From assembly GCA_030549855.1 (NCBI GenBank), contig JAUQQP010000046.1, positions 117,970-181,969 of the forward strand: 64,000 nucleotides of DNA, in the 5' to 3' direction. The position numbers were made by a program, and so were the translations under genes. The stretch comes from Cyanobacteriota bacterium SRBZ.bins.94.201705. Its GTDB lineage: Bacteria; Cyanobacteriota; Cyanobacteriia; Cyanobacteriales; Cyanobacteriaceae. The notes under the pieces are model-generated. The model ran no database searches. It worked only from the letters and a program-made list of their open reading frames with translations, and was not told the origin of the DNA. Of this stretch, positions 8,992 through 18,778 are shown in pieces. The stretch's first letter is position 1. Every line of letters begins with the position of its first letter.

Positions 8992-9020
8992 TTGACAAAT
9001 TGCACTTTTCGCGCTACGAT
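8992..9020 (+). promoter_or_regulatory. Consensus-like promoter facing the 9128 gene
   Basis: TTGACA (8992-8997), exactly 17 bases, TACGAT (9015-9020). The predicted start near 9027 leaves a leader of about 100 bases, GC-rich and then A/T-rich, before the ATG at 9128. Confidence 0.5.
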
Positions 9021-9127
9021 GGTGTTATAGGCGGGGCGGGCTGGGTAGCGCGCTCAAACACTTGGGCTGAAAAAAATTTTATTAAAAAAGAATAGCAACA
9101 AAGTGGGTATAGGGGGGAGACTAGAGA

Positions 9128-9721
9128 ATGAATGCAATTCAGATAATAAGATTGGTTTTGGGGATAGCAGTATTAAAGTTTAGAAATGAGTGTTTGATTT
9201 TCAAAGAAGAGGTAAATTGTCTGTTAAAAATAATCAACATATTATCAAAGAGAATAGAAGACTTAGACATAGAAAAACCAGTGGATGAAGAAACAGTAAA
9301 GGAGGTAGAGAGTATCGGGGAAAGTATAAGGGAGTTGTCAGGGAAAATTGTAAACAGATTCCAGGAAACAGCCAGGTATATAGGGAGTGAGTTGAAATTG
9401 ATAAGGAATGAGACAGTAAAACAACACTATACCTCCATTTTTGACAATTACTTTGCCCCGGAGAGGAGGAATACAAAGTACAAGTTTCTCCAAGAGATTC
9501 TAACAAAGGTTTCTTTTCTCTTGGAAAACATCAACATGGAAATAGATTTCTACAATCTCTTAACAAAAGAGGAAACAAAGAATATAGAATACGGAGAGAT
9601 AAACATAGACTTTAGAATCAACAGTTGCGGGAATATGATTTACTTTAGACTTGGGGAAGCAGAGGAGATTATAAGAAAATACGTGGTTTATGTTAGGGAA
9701 AACCAGAAGCAAACAGGCTAG
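9128..9721 (+). CDS. Hypothetical helical protein
   Basis: 197 residues, no family recognised. It is largely alpha-helical and charged, with a short hydrophobic N-terminus (IIRLVLGIAVL) that could be a membrane anchor or a buried helix. The following residues, about 20-110, have coiled-coil-like heptads rich in E, K, I and L. The gene is markedly more AT-rich than the genes before it, which could mean recent acquisition. Its own strong promoter lies at 8992-9020. Downstream is almost a kilobase without genes. Real coding is likely from the long open frame in AT-rich DNA; function unknown. Confidence 0.6.
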   Translation: MNAIQIIRLVLGIAVLKFRNECLIFKEEVNCLLKIINILSKRIEDLDIEKPVDEETVKEVESIGESIRELSGKIVNRFQETARYIGSELKLIRNETVKQHYTSIFDNYFAPERRNTKYKFLQEILTKVSFLLENINMEIDFYNLLTKEETKNIEYGEINIDFRINSCGNMIYFRLGEAEEIIRKYVVYVRENQKQTG

Positions 9722-10687
9722 AAAAATCGAAAAACTCCATCACACAATATATCCGGGGAAAGATCATTCTAACATCCTTTTGACTTCCCGGTTTCCCTGT
9801 CTCCCGGTTTCAAAGAGAAAATTTACTTCCAAGGGTTAGAATACTCCACGGTATTATAAGTCAAAGCAAACGGCCTAACTTAAAACAACGGTGGCCAGTA
9901 AATTAGAGGCAAATTAGATAGGTTAAATTTCATTGGCGTGGCCATCAATGATAAACATTTTCGCCGTTTTCTCCTGGTTTTCTTTTCTTGTTTTTTTTTC
10001 CCTCTTACAGTTAATTTTTCCTTGCTTCCCTTATTAATCTCTTACAATTTCTTCTTTATCTCGTTAACTCGTTATCTTTTCCTTTCTCTTAAGCTTCAGG
10101 TTTGCCTATCTTTTCCCCCTTATATTTTTCTCGTTAATTTTTGAATCTCCTCAAATATATTTATTTTTTCCTGTATCTATTGCTGGATTATTATTGATGA
10201 TTTTAGTTATTCTGGAGGGATACTTTTGATTTATAGCCCAGCAGTAAAAAACAAATTGCTGTAATATTACCCATGAACGCTGAGAAAGAAAATGGCCCTA
10301 TGGAGGGAAGCATGAAAATCATGTCTGAGGAAACAAAAAGCAGAAACAGAAACACCGAAATTAGTGGACATTAATTAGTGATAACGGGGGAACAGTAGCC
10401 TGGAAATAGAAGAAGGGGCGTAATATTTTTTAACAAAACGGCCAACAGAAGGGCAAGAGGTGTCTTGCGACATACCCCCAAGGCACAAAAGAAGAGTAGG
10501 CCAGAAAACATCAAAATAAACTGGATGTCAGGAAGAAATACCAGTGGTAAGACTATGAACAATTAATGGGAAAGTCAGGTTAGAATGAAAAACAAGTACT
10601 GAAAAAAAAACAGAAAAACAGAAGCAAGCCTGAGGGCACAAAAGTCATTTTATCGGTAGTGAAAGGGAAGAGCAAGAGGAAAAGTCC
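9722..10687. other. Gene-free stretch with a pyrimidine-rich tract
   Basis: 966 bases without a convincing gene. From about 9958 to 10140 the plus strand is strongly C/T-rich, rich in T-runs and CTT/TCC. The short hydrophobic open frames here (9938-10144 plus, 10371-10562 minus) are by-products of that bias. The stretch probably carries the leader and promoter of the receptor operon that starts at 10688, but I see no clear -35/-10 pair. Confidence 0.5.
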
Positions 10688-13600
10688 ATGACCAAAACAT
10701 ACCCACAACCCTTCAGTGAAGAAAAAAAAGTAGACTACAACGACAACCAGTCCATCCCAACCTCCGGTGACTCTCTACCACCCACCGTCACCCCGGGAGG
10801 CGGAGGTTTAAAACAGTGGTGGCAAAACAGAAGCCTACGATTTAAAACCACCTCTATTGCCATCGCCTTGGGGGTAATACCAATAGTGATTGTCGGTGGG
10901 GTAGCCTCCATCCTAATATCCTCCTCCCTCCGACGTCAAATCGAAACCCTAGAGATAAATAAAGTGGATGCGGTGGAGAGGGAGACAATTCAATATATTG
11001 AACATGGTGTAAAAGACGCCCAAAGTCTAGCCAGTGTAATATCCTCCTCTGCTGCCTGGGAAACAAAAGATTTGAACAGACTGTCGCGAGATTTAAACAA
11101 ATTTCAAGAACTCTACAGAGTGTATGACAATATAGCTATTGTCGACACCAACGGCACTATCATTGTCCAAAGTGGGGGGGAGTCGGTAAAAGAAAACCTG
11201 GCTAATACCATACCCTTTATAGAGGCCAAAACCAAAGGAAAAGGGTCAATGTTAGGGCCTGTCAGGGCTAACGATGGCAGAAACTATCTCATATTTGCTG
11301 CCCCCATAATAGAACCAAATACAAAACAATTTATGGGAGTAGTACGCTGCCGACTCCCCCTAAGGGAAATCCAAAAGATAATAGCCAGAATGGAAGACAC
11401 AAAAACAGAAACAGTATACCTGGCTGACGGAGAAAAGAGAGTATTTTTGTCTACTACACAAGAATTTACACCGGCTGTTACTAAAACGGGTCAACCCATA
11501 ACTGAAGACATCACCCTGTTGGAGAACATATTCCCCTACCGTACCCCTCAAGATATACCAGTAGATCCTATTGTTTTCACGGCCAAAAATCAACTGACAG
11601 GGAAGGAGCAATTAGTAGCTATACAGAGAATACAAGATGACCAGTTAAACCTGAACTGGATAGCGGCCGTCGGAGTCTCAACGGAGGCAGCCTTAGCCCC
11701 CCTAAGACGTATCCTCAACTTTATATACGTGGGCACTGCCCTAACTGCAGCCCTAGTAGGCCTTATTGCCTATAAACTGGCAGAGAGACTGGTATCACCC
11801 CTGGAAAGGACTTCTAACACCATCAAAAAAATCGCCTCGGGAGATTTAGAGGCCAAGGTAGAAGTAGAAGGCAACGATGAAATAGCCCAGCTGGGCAACA
11901 GCATCAACGAAATGGCGGCACAGCTGAAACAGTTGTTTTTAGAACAACAAACCCTGGCCAGTCAGTCTAACCTGTTGAAAAACCTCACCCTGGAGATGAC
12001 TAAAGCCTTTAATGTGAATGAAGTCTTCGAGATAGCAGTACGAGAAATACGTCAGGCTTTACAGGCGGACAGGGTGATTGTTTATTCCTTTGACGACGAA
12101 TACAAGGGTACCATTATAGCTGAGTCGGTAGAGGCCAATTTTCCTAAGGCTTTAGGGGCCAATATATATGACCCCTGTTTTGCGGAAAAATACGTAGAAA
12201 AATACCTACAAGGCCGAGTACAGGCCACCCCCGACATATATAAAGCTGGACTTACTGATTGTCACCTCCAACAACTGGAGCCCTTCCAAGTCAAAGCTAA
12301 CCTAGTAGCCCCCATTATCGCCGAAAACAAGCTGTTGGGACTGCTTATTGCCCACCAATGTTCTGGCCCAAGAAACTGGACGGTGCAAGAAATTGACTTC
12401 TTTGCCCAAACTGCTGCTCAAATGGGGCCTGCCCTCCAACGAGCCATGCTAGTAGAAACACAACAAACAGACTACATGCTATCGCAAAGACTCAAAGATA
12501 TTACATTTGCTATAGCAGGGGCCCTAAATAAAGAGAAGGTATTTGAAATGGCAGTGTCCATGGGGAGGGAGGCCCTCAAAGCAGACAGAATGATAGTATA
12601 TACCTTTGACGAGGACTGGAAGGGGACAATTATAGCCGAATCGGTAGATCCCAAATATCCAAAGGCTTTGGGTGCAAAAATTAAAGACCCCTGTTTTGCA
12701 GAAAAATACGTAGAGAAATACAAAAAAGGCAGAATCCAGGCCACTAACAATATCTATACGGCGGGACTGACCTCCTGTCACATCCAGCAGTTGGAGCCTT
12801 TTGAAGTCAAGGCCAATCTAGTGGCACCCATCATCGTCGAAGGGAATCTACTGGGATTGCTCATAGCCCACCAATGCTCTGGCCCCCGTAACTGGACTGT
12901 ATCTGAATGTAATTTCCTTTCCCAGTTGGCCACTCAAATAGGCCCCGCCCTAGAAAGAATCCAACTGTTGGAAAGACAACAAAAAGCGGAGTTGGAACAA
13001 AGGAAGGCAAGGGAAAGACTACAACAAAGGGCCTTGGAATTGCTCATGCAAGTTGATCCCGTTGCCCAGGGAGATTTGACCATCCGCGCCACCGTCACCG
13101 AGGATGAAATTGGTACTATAGCAGACTCTTATAATGCCACAATAGAAAGTCTCCGGAAAATCGTAATGCAGGTACAAGGTGGTGCCAAGGCCATGACTCA
13201 GGTAGTAACTGAGCAAGACCAGTATATCGAAAACCTGGCCCAGGAAATAGTACGTCAGGCAGACGACATCAATATGGCCTTGGAAAAACTACAAATGTTG
13301 GCCTTCTCCGCTAAAACAGTGTTGAGTAATGCGGAACAAGCTGAACAGGCAGTAAAACAGGCCAACAAGTATGTAGAAGAAGGGGAAGTGGCCATGAATC
13401 GCACCGTAGACGGCATCCTGGCCATCCGCGAAACGGTAGCAGAAACCGCCAAGAAGGTAAAAAGACTAGGGGAGTCCACCCAAAAAATCTCCCGGGTAGT
13501 CAACCTGATTAGTAGCTTCGCTGATCAGACTAACCTTTTGGCTTTGAATGCTTCCATCGAGGCTGCCCACGCTGGCGAGGAAGGACGTGGTTTTGCTGTA

Positions 13601-14005
13601 GTAGCGGAAGAAGTACGCTCCCTGGCACGGCAATCGGCTGAGGCTACCGCAGAAATCGAAAAGGTAGTAGCGGAAATCCAGGCAGAAACCAACGAGGTGG
13701 TAAAAGCCATGGAAGAAGGTACTGAACAGGTAGTAGAAGGGACTAGACTAGTAGAAGAAACCCGCGCCTCCCTCAATGAAATCACCGCCGCTGCCGCCCA
13801 AATCAGCCAGTTGGTAACAGCCATTGCCGCTGCCGCCGCCGAACAGTCCCAAACCTCTGAGGCCATCACCGAAACCATGGCAGAGGTGGCCCACATCTCC
13901 AATGAAACCTCTAATGCTGTTAGCCAGGTGGCCCGTACCTTCAAGAAACTACAAAGGGTAGCCGAAAGTCTTGAAATCGCCGTAAGTAAATTCAAAGTCA
14001 ATTAA
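10688..14005 (+). CDS. Methyl-accepting receptor with two bilin-type GAF domains
   Basis: 1,105 residues: cytoplasmic N-tail, membrane segment (about 52-77), periplasmic dCache-like sensor (about 80-335), second membrane segment (about 342-365), HAMP, two GAF domains (about 440-590 and 605-765), a HAMP-like linker and an MCP signalling domain (about 830-1100). Each GAF has DPCF (C497 and C669) followed 28 residues later by a CH pair (C525-H526 and C697-H698). That is the DXCF plus canonical-Cys pattern of PixJ-type cyanobacteriochromes. The hairpin tip is canonical ([34 protein letters not shown], read in parts). It is probably a phototaxis receptor for type IV pili; no cheW, cheA or pilus gene is nearby. 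It is followed 29 bases later by a paralogue. Confidence 0.88.
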   Translation: MTKTYPQPFSEEKKVDYNDNQSIPTSGDSLPPTVTPGGGGLKQWWQNRSLRFKTTSIAIALGVIPIVIVGGVASILISSSLRRQIETLEINKVDAVERETIQYIEHGVKDAQSLASVISSSAAWETKDLNRLSRDLNKFQELYRVYDNIAIVDTNGTIIVQSGGESVKENLANTIPFIEAKTKGKGSMLGPVRANDGRNYLIFAAPIIEPNTKQFMGVVRCRLPLREIQKIIARMEDTKTETVYLADGEKRVFLSTTQEFTPAVTKTGQPITEDITLLENIFPYRTPQDIPVDPIVFTAKNQLTGKEQLVAIQRIQDDQLNLNWIAAVGVSTEAALAPLRRILNFIYVGTALTAALVGLIAYKLAERLVSPLERTSNTIKKIASGDLEAKVEVEGNDEIAQLGNSINEMAAQLKQLFLEQQTLASQSNLLKNLTLEMTKAFNVNEVFEIAVREIRQALQADRVIVYSFDDEYKGTIIAESVEANFPKALGANIYDPCFAEKYVEKYLQGRVQATPDIYKAGLTDCHLQQLEPFQVKANLVAPIIAENKLLGLLIAHQCSGPRNWTVQEIDFFAQTAAQMGPALQRAMLVETQQTDYMLSQRLKDITFAIAGALNKEKVFEMAVSMGREALKADRMIVYTFDEDWKGTIIAESVDPKYPKALGAKIKDPCFAEKYVEKYKKGRIQATNNIYTAGLTSCHIQQLEPFEVKANLVAPIIVEGNLLGLLIAHQCSGPRNWTVSECNFLSQLATQIGPALERIQLLERQQKAELEQRKARERLQQRALELLMQVDPVAQGDLTIRATVTEDEIGTIADSYNATIESLRKIVMQVQGGAKAMTQVVTEQDQYIENLAQEIVRQADDINMALEKLQMLAFSAKTVLSNAEQAEQAVKQANKYVEEGEVAMNRTVDGILAIRETVAETAKKVKRLGESTQKISRVVNLISSFADQTNLLALNASIEAAHAGEEGRGFAVVAEEVRSLARQSAEATAEIEKVVAEIQAETNEVVKAMEEGTEQVVEGTRLVEETRASLNEITAAAAQISQLVTAIAAAAAEQSQTSEAITETMAEVAHISNETSNAVSQVARTFKKLQRVAESLEIAVSKFKVN

Positions 14006-14034
14006 GACTTTTGTAAACATCAGGGAAAACAGTC

Positions 14035-17000
14035 ATGACACAAGCACCAGAAAGACCTATAGTCCAGTCCCAGGAAAGGGTAACAGTCAAAACCACCCCG
14101 CCACTTGCTCCCCAAAAACCCTCGCCCCTTGCCCAGTGGTTTTATAATCTGCCCATCGGTACTAAATTACTCTTTGTAATTCTGTTTGGCCAAGTGGTAT
14201 CCGTCGGTGGCCTGTTGGGGGCAGGTTATTACCAAATTGTGAAAACTGGCCGGGAGCAGTTGGTCAAACAGTCCCAGTCTCAGCTGGAGGTGCTTAAGGC
14301 TAGCTATGACCTCAAAATCGACCAGATGGGCTATTCCTTCCGCGGACAGTCCGATAACAGGGCTATTATCGATGCCGCCCTCACTGTGGGAAAGGGTGAA
14401 CCCCTTTCACCGGAACAAAAGGCCATAGTAAAGGAAATCCTGGCCAACGAGGCCAAAGCCACAGAAATTGAATATGCTACCCTGGTGGGCAAAGATAAAC
14501 GTATTATCGTCAACGCCAACAGAGACCGGACCGGGGAGCCCTTTGACCCCAACGGCCTGGTTTCAGAAGTACTACGCAACCCCCGACAAATCAAAACCAC
14601 TGAGTTGGTAAGTGGCCAAGAATTGCAGAAGGAAACACCCCCAGTGCTATATAAGGCCATTAATCCCCAAGAAAAGGCCCTAATCCGTTATGTGGCAACC
14701 CCAGTATTCAATCCCAGTAATCGTCAAGAGGTAATAGGAGTACTGGTAGCCGGAGACGTAGTCAATGGCAAGAAGATTATCGTTTCCCGCGCCGCCTCTC
14801 AGTTTGAAGACAGTTATAGTGCCATATATCAGGTGGAGGGAGATAAGCTAACAGTAGCAGTGGCTGCCCACCAAACCCATCCAGAAGACGATGAAGGCTT
14901 AACTGTTGAGGAACCACTAAAACAGGCAATAAAGCAACCCGGACAGAAAATCTCCTTCCGTGGCAGGGTAGGAGAACATCCAGAAACCTACACCCTCACC
15001 GCAGAGGCCATTACCACCTCCCAGGGGCAACCAGTGGCAGTATTGGTCCATGGCGCCTCTGAACAGTTCCTCCAAAAGGTGCTAGCTGGCGCCTTGGGAC
15101 TTTCCCTGCGCGTTACCCTCATCATTGTCCTGGTCAACCTAGTACTCATCGTCCTGGTAATCAGGTCCATAATACGTCGTCTTAAAAACCTAGAGACAAC
15201 CGCCACTCTCTTTGCCCAGGGCAACCACAATCTAAGGGCAAAAGTCCTTGGGGAAGACGAAATCGGCAGTCTGGCAAAAACCTTCAACCAGCTAGCAGAC
15301 TCCATCCAGGCTAACGAGGCTGTGTTGGTATTGGATGCCATCAAGGCTAGTTTGTTGCAAGAAATCACGGGCACCCCAGTGGTCACCGAAGAAGAGGTCA
15401 ACAATGTGTTTAACAAAACCCTCCCCAAGGTCAAGGAGATTCTGAGGGCAGATAGAATGGTAATCTACCGCTTCAACCCCGACTGGAGTGGTTACATCAG
15501 CAATGAGGCTGGAGATGAAGACTTGCCCAGTGCCCTCACAGAGGAACTTAATGACCCCTGCATCCCCCTCACTCTCCGACAAGCATACCTCAACGGGCGA
15601 GTAGTGGCCACGGAAGACGTCTATAAGGCTGGATTTGCCCCCGAACATGAGGCCTTGATGCACCGTTTACAAATTAAGTCTAACCTGGTGGTGCCCATCA
15701 TCAGCCAAGGACAACTCTTCGGCCTCCTCATCGCCCACCACTGCCGTCAACACCACAAATGGGAAGAAAGCGAAGTCTCCTTCTTAGGACAAGTGGCCCT
15801 CCGCTATGGGGTAATCCTCGACAGGGTAAACCTCCTCAAAACCCAAATCCAAGCCGCTACTAGGGCTGAACAGCTAAAGGAAATCACAGTGGCCCTGGCC
15901 CAGGCTACCACAGTACAACAGGTTTTGGACAGAGTGGTTGTGGCCCTCCGTCAGGCCCTTAACTGCGATCGCACCCTGGTGTACAAGTTAGAAGAAGACT
16001 TTCAACAAGGCCAGGTAATAGCTGAGTCAGTACAAGCCCCCCACGCCTCCGCCCTACGGGCCATAATAAAAGATCCTTGTTTTGCTAAAAAGCCAATAGT
16101 AGAAAAATACCTCAGTGGCGAAGTTACCGCCATCGCCGACGTCCACAACGCTGACTTGAACCCCTGTTACCTGGCACAGTTGGAATCTCTCCAGGTAAGA
16201 GCCAATCTCGTAGCCCCTATAGTAGTACACGAAAGGCTACATGGTCTGCTAGTGGCCCATCAGTGTAGCCGCACCAGGGAATGGCAAGAGGCGGAAATAG
16301 ACTTCTTTACCCAGGTGGCCATTCAGGTGGGCTTTGCCCTAGAAAGGGTGGAACTGTTAGAGCGTCAGGCCAAGGCTGAACGAGAACAACGGGAGGCCAA
16401 GGAAAAAATCCAAAAACGGGCTTTAGATTTGTTGATGCAAGTGGAACCTGTCTCTAAGGGGGATTTGACTGTTCGGGCCACCGTCACTGACGATGAAATC
16501 GGTACTATAGCAGACTCCTATAATGCTACAATAGAAAGTCTACGGCAAATTGTGGCCCAGGTACAAGGGGTAGCCCTAGAAGTAGCCCGCACCACCGTGG
16601 CTAACCAGGGAGAAATAAACCTGTTACGGGAGGAAGTAAACCAGCAGTTAGAAAATATCAACCAGGCATTGGAAACAGTAGCCGCAATGACTGCCTCCAG
16701 TAGGGGGGTGGTGGAAACCGCACAACAGGCAGAAGAGGTGCTCCTTGTAGCTCAAGATACCGTCCAGCAGGGTGACCAGGCCATGGACAAAACCGTAAAA
16801 GCTATTATGGAAGTCCGTGCCACCGTCCAACAGGCCGCTGGACAAATGCGCAAACTGGGGCAAACCATTGAAAATGTCTCCAAAGTAGTCTCCTTGATCA
16901 GTAAATTCGCCGCCCAAACCCACATGTTGGCACTAAAAGCCTCCATCGAGGCAGCAAGGGCAGGGGAACAAGGACAAGGTTTCGCCGTGATTGCAGAAGA

Positions 17001-17394
17001 AGTACGCTCCCTGGCCAGTCAGTCGGCTACCGCTACCGCAGACATCGAAAAACTGGTAACCGAAATCCTCTCAGAAACTAAAATGGCCCTCAACTCGGTA
17101 GAAGAAAGTAGTGAGCTTGTAGTAGAAGGAAGTAAACTGGTAGAACAAACCCGTAATAGTCTCAACCAAATCACGGCGGCAACCATCCAAATTAGTGAAT
17201 TGGTAGAAAAAATCGCCCTGGCCGCCTATAATCAGTCAGAAAGCTCTGAACAAGTAAGTGCTACTATTTCTGAAGTGGCCCGGGTAGCACAAAAAACTAA
17301 CGAATCAGTTACTCAGGTGTCAGAAACCTTCGCCCGTTTACAAGAATTGGCCAAAAAACTAGAAGCCAATGTAGCCAGATTCAAAGTCAGCTAA
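14035..17394 (+). CDS. Second methyl-accepting receptor, paralogue with divergent GAF domains
   Basis: 1,119 residues with the same plan as its upstream neighbour: membrane segments at about 40-65 and 352-380, a Cache-like extracellular region, HAMP, two GAFs and an MCP domain. The first GAF has DPC (C509) but lacks the second Cys, with EHEAL where CH would be. The second GAF has DPCF (C682) and a Cys 29 residues later, followed by Tyr rather than His (C711-Y712). The MCP tip differs from consensus, with QTHMLALKAS for [10 protein letters not shown]. The linker and early MCP DNA around 16,440-16,560 is nearly identical to 13,050-13,170 of the first gene, showing tandem duplication or gene conversion. 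Probably cotranscribed with it; bilin binding is uncertain here. Confidence 0.87.
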   Translation: MTQAPERPIVQSQERVTVKTTPPLAPQKPSPLAQWFYNLPIGTKLLFVILFGQVVSVGGLLGAGYYQIVKTGREQLVKQSQSQLEVLKASYDLKIDQMGYSFRGQSDNRAIIDAALTVGKGEPLSPEQKAIVKEILANEAKATEIEYATLVGKDKRIIVNANRDRTGEPFDPNGLVSEVLRNPRQIKTTELVSGQELQKETPPVLYKAINPQEKALIRYVATPVFNPSNRQEVIGVLVAGDVVNGKKIIVSRAASQFEDSYSAIYQVEGDKLTVAVAAHQTHPEDDEGLTVEEPLKQAIKQPGQKISFRGRVGEHPETYTLTAEAITTSQGQPVAVLVHGASEQFLQKVLAGALGLSLRVTLIIVLVNLVLIVLVIRSIIRRLKNLETTATLFAQGNHNLRAKVLGEDEIGSLAKTFNQLADSIQANEAVLVLDAIKASLLQEITGTPVVTEEEVNNVFNKTLPKVKEILRADRMVIYRFNPDWSGYISNEAGDEDLPSALTEELNDPCIPLTLRQAYLNGRVVATEDVYKAGFAPEHEALMHRLQIKSNLVVPIISQGQLFGLLIAHHCRQHHKWEESEVSFLGQVALRYGVILDRVNLLKTQIQAATRAEQLKEITVALAQATTVQQVLDRVVVALRQALNCDRTLVYKLEEDFQQGQVIAESVQAPHASALRAIIKDPCFAKKPIVEKYLSGEVTAIADVHNADLNPCYLAQLESLQVRANLVAPIVVHERLHGLLVAHQCSRTREWQEAEIDFFTQVAIQVGFALERVELLERQAKAEREQREAKEKIQKRALDLLMQVEPVSKGDLTVRATVTDDEIGTIADSYNATIESLRQIVAQVQGVALEVARTTVANQGEINLLREEVNQQLENINQALETVAAMTASSRGVVETAQQAEEVLLVAQDTVQQGDQAMDKTVKAIMEVRATVQQAAGQMRKLGQTIENVSKVVSLISKFAAQTHMLALKASIEAARAGEQGQGFAVIAEEVRSLASQSATATADIEKLVTEILSETKMALNSVEESSELVVEGSKLVEQTRNSLNQITAATIQISELVEKIALAAYNQSESSEQVSATISEVARVAQKTNESVTQVSETFARLQELAKKLEANVARFKVS

Positions 17395-17402
17395 AAAATC
17401 AG

Positions 17403-18542
17403 TCAACAAGACTCCTTCCCCCCACCCCCGGGGGGAGTAAACCAATCCTCCATCCCCTCCTCCTGGGTTTTTTTACTTACCTTGAGACGAAGACAACGAC
17501 TCTCGATGCCATCCGCCGCCACCGCCTTAATGGGAAATTCCACTACTCCATCCTTGAGGGAGACTTGAAAACGAAAAGTACCATCCTCCCTTATGGGAAT
17601 TTCTCTATCCCCCACCATTACCCTAGCAGAAGGCAGCGTTGCCCCATATATCACTAACTGGGCGTTGGCAGTCAAGTAAAACCCCCTCTCCTTTCCCCTT
17701 ACAGTCCCACTCCACATGTGTCCACTACCTGTAGCCGCCGGTATTGACAATTGTAGGTACCAGTCGTAATCCCAGTCATGGGTTTCTCTTTTTCCTTCCG
17801 GCAGGGGAAAAGACACCTCCTCTAAAGGCGTATCCCAGGAAACAGTGACAAAAACATCCTCCTGCCAGTCACTGGGATAAGCAGAGGGAAAACTCACTGA
17901 AGGAGAGTAGGCAAGAGACGTCCAATTCTCCTCCCTGTCTCTATACCCCAACTCCACCCTATAAATACGTCCACCCACAGGAATGGGCAGATACCATTTC
18001 CGGGCATCAATACCACAGAGGAATTCCTTTACATTCTGAGGAGTCTTCTCCTCCCCTGCAGTAACATCATACAGACGCAAAACCAGATGTCTTATCCCCT
18101 TATCCGCCAACTGTTGTTGAGTCGCAGGAGAAATATCCCAGTAAACAAAACCCCACTGCCAATCTAAAGGCATCAAACAAACACAAGTCTCCCCCGTCGA
18201 GGGAGGCAAATCTACCAACTCCCACTCGTCTGATGACAAAAAAAAATCCTTCCATTGCCTCATCTCTTCGGAAAAAGTTTCCCCCTTGTCAGCAGGTTTG
18301 TCGGCAGGAAGGGAAACAGAGTTAGTATTTTCTATGGTCTCCTCCACAGAAGGCGGTGTCTGGGGAGATTTATTCTCTTCCTCTTTCCCCTGTTGCTGTA
18401 ACAGACTATTTTTTTTTAGCCTAATAGCCTCCAGCAGTTGTTGTTTCCGCATGCGACTATAACGGGGTATATTGAGGAGACTGGCTATTTTCCTCAACTG
18501 TCTTAAAGTCATTTCCTCCAGATTTTGTTTCGATTCCGTCAT
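17403..18542 (-). CDS. DUF4912 protein with N-terminal SAP/Rho-N-like helix-extension-helix
   Basis: 379 residues. The N-terminus (about 8-45) reads like a SAP or Rho N-terminal domain: MTLRQLRKIASLLNIPRYSR followed by KQQLLEAI. Such domains bind nucleic acids. A low-complexity acidic linker follows. Next comes the DUF4912 core with PLDWQWGFVYWDIS and HLVLRLYDVT, then a carbohydrate-binding-like or Ig-like C-terminal half (VRGKERGFYLTANAQLVIYGAT). Function of the family is unknown. It is convergent with the second receptor, 8 bases apart, and has its own upstream region of 236 bases. Confidence 0.75.
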   Translation of the reverse strand: MTESKQNLEEMTLRQLRKIASLLNIPRYSRMRKQQLLEAIRLKKNSLLQQQGKEEENKSPQTPPSVEETIENTNSVSLPADKPADKGETFSEEMRQWKDFFLSSDEWELVDLPPSTGETCVCLMPLDWQWGFVYWDISPATQQQLADKGIRHLVLRLYDVTAGEEKTPQNVKEFLCGIDARKWYLPIPVGGRIYRVELGYRDREENWTSLAYSPSVSFPSAYPSDWQEDVFVTVSWDTPLEEVSFPLPEGKRETHDWDYDWYLQLSIPAATGSGHMWSGTVRGKERGFYLTANAQLVIYGATLPSARVMVGDREIPIREDGTFRFQVSLKDGVVEFPIKAVAADGIESRCLRLKVSKKTQEEGMEDWFTPPGGGGKESC

Positions 18543-18778
18543 GAGTTACCTGTCCCTCTCCGGATTACATTAGATTACAACAGCGTTTGCTCGCTGGCCC
18601 ACTTGAAGTTCATTCTATTTAATTTTTTTTATAAAAATCAAAACTTTCTTCTGTCTCTCAAGTAATCAAAGATTCTCGCCGCTATAATCTTCTATGTTGC
18701 ACCAGAAAACCCCAGAAAAATCAACCCCCTTGTCATTATTTGCTGACATGAGAGGAAAAAGATAAAACAAAACGAAAA

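Noticed and set aside
8915..8998. Longer TadA N-terminus
   Set aside because: The extra 28 residues match nothing in the family and overlap the opposite-strand promoter at 8992-9020.
9938..10144. 68-codon hydrophobic plus-strand frame
   Set aside because: It follows the pyrimidine bias (Phe, Leu, Ser, Pro codons) and has no ribosome-binding site.
10371..10562. 63-codon hydrophobic minus-strand frame
   Set aside because: No ribosome site, no family resemblance, isolated in a gene-free region.
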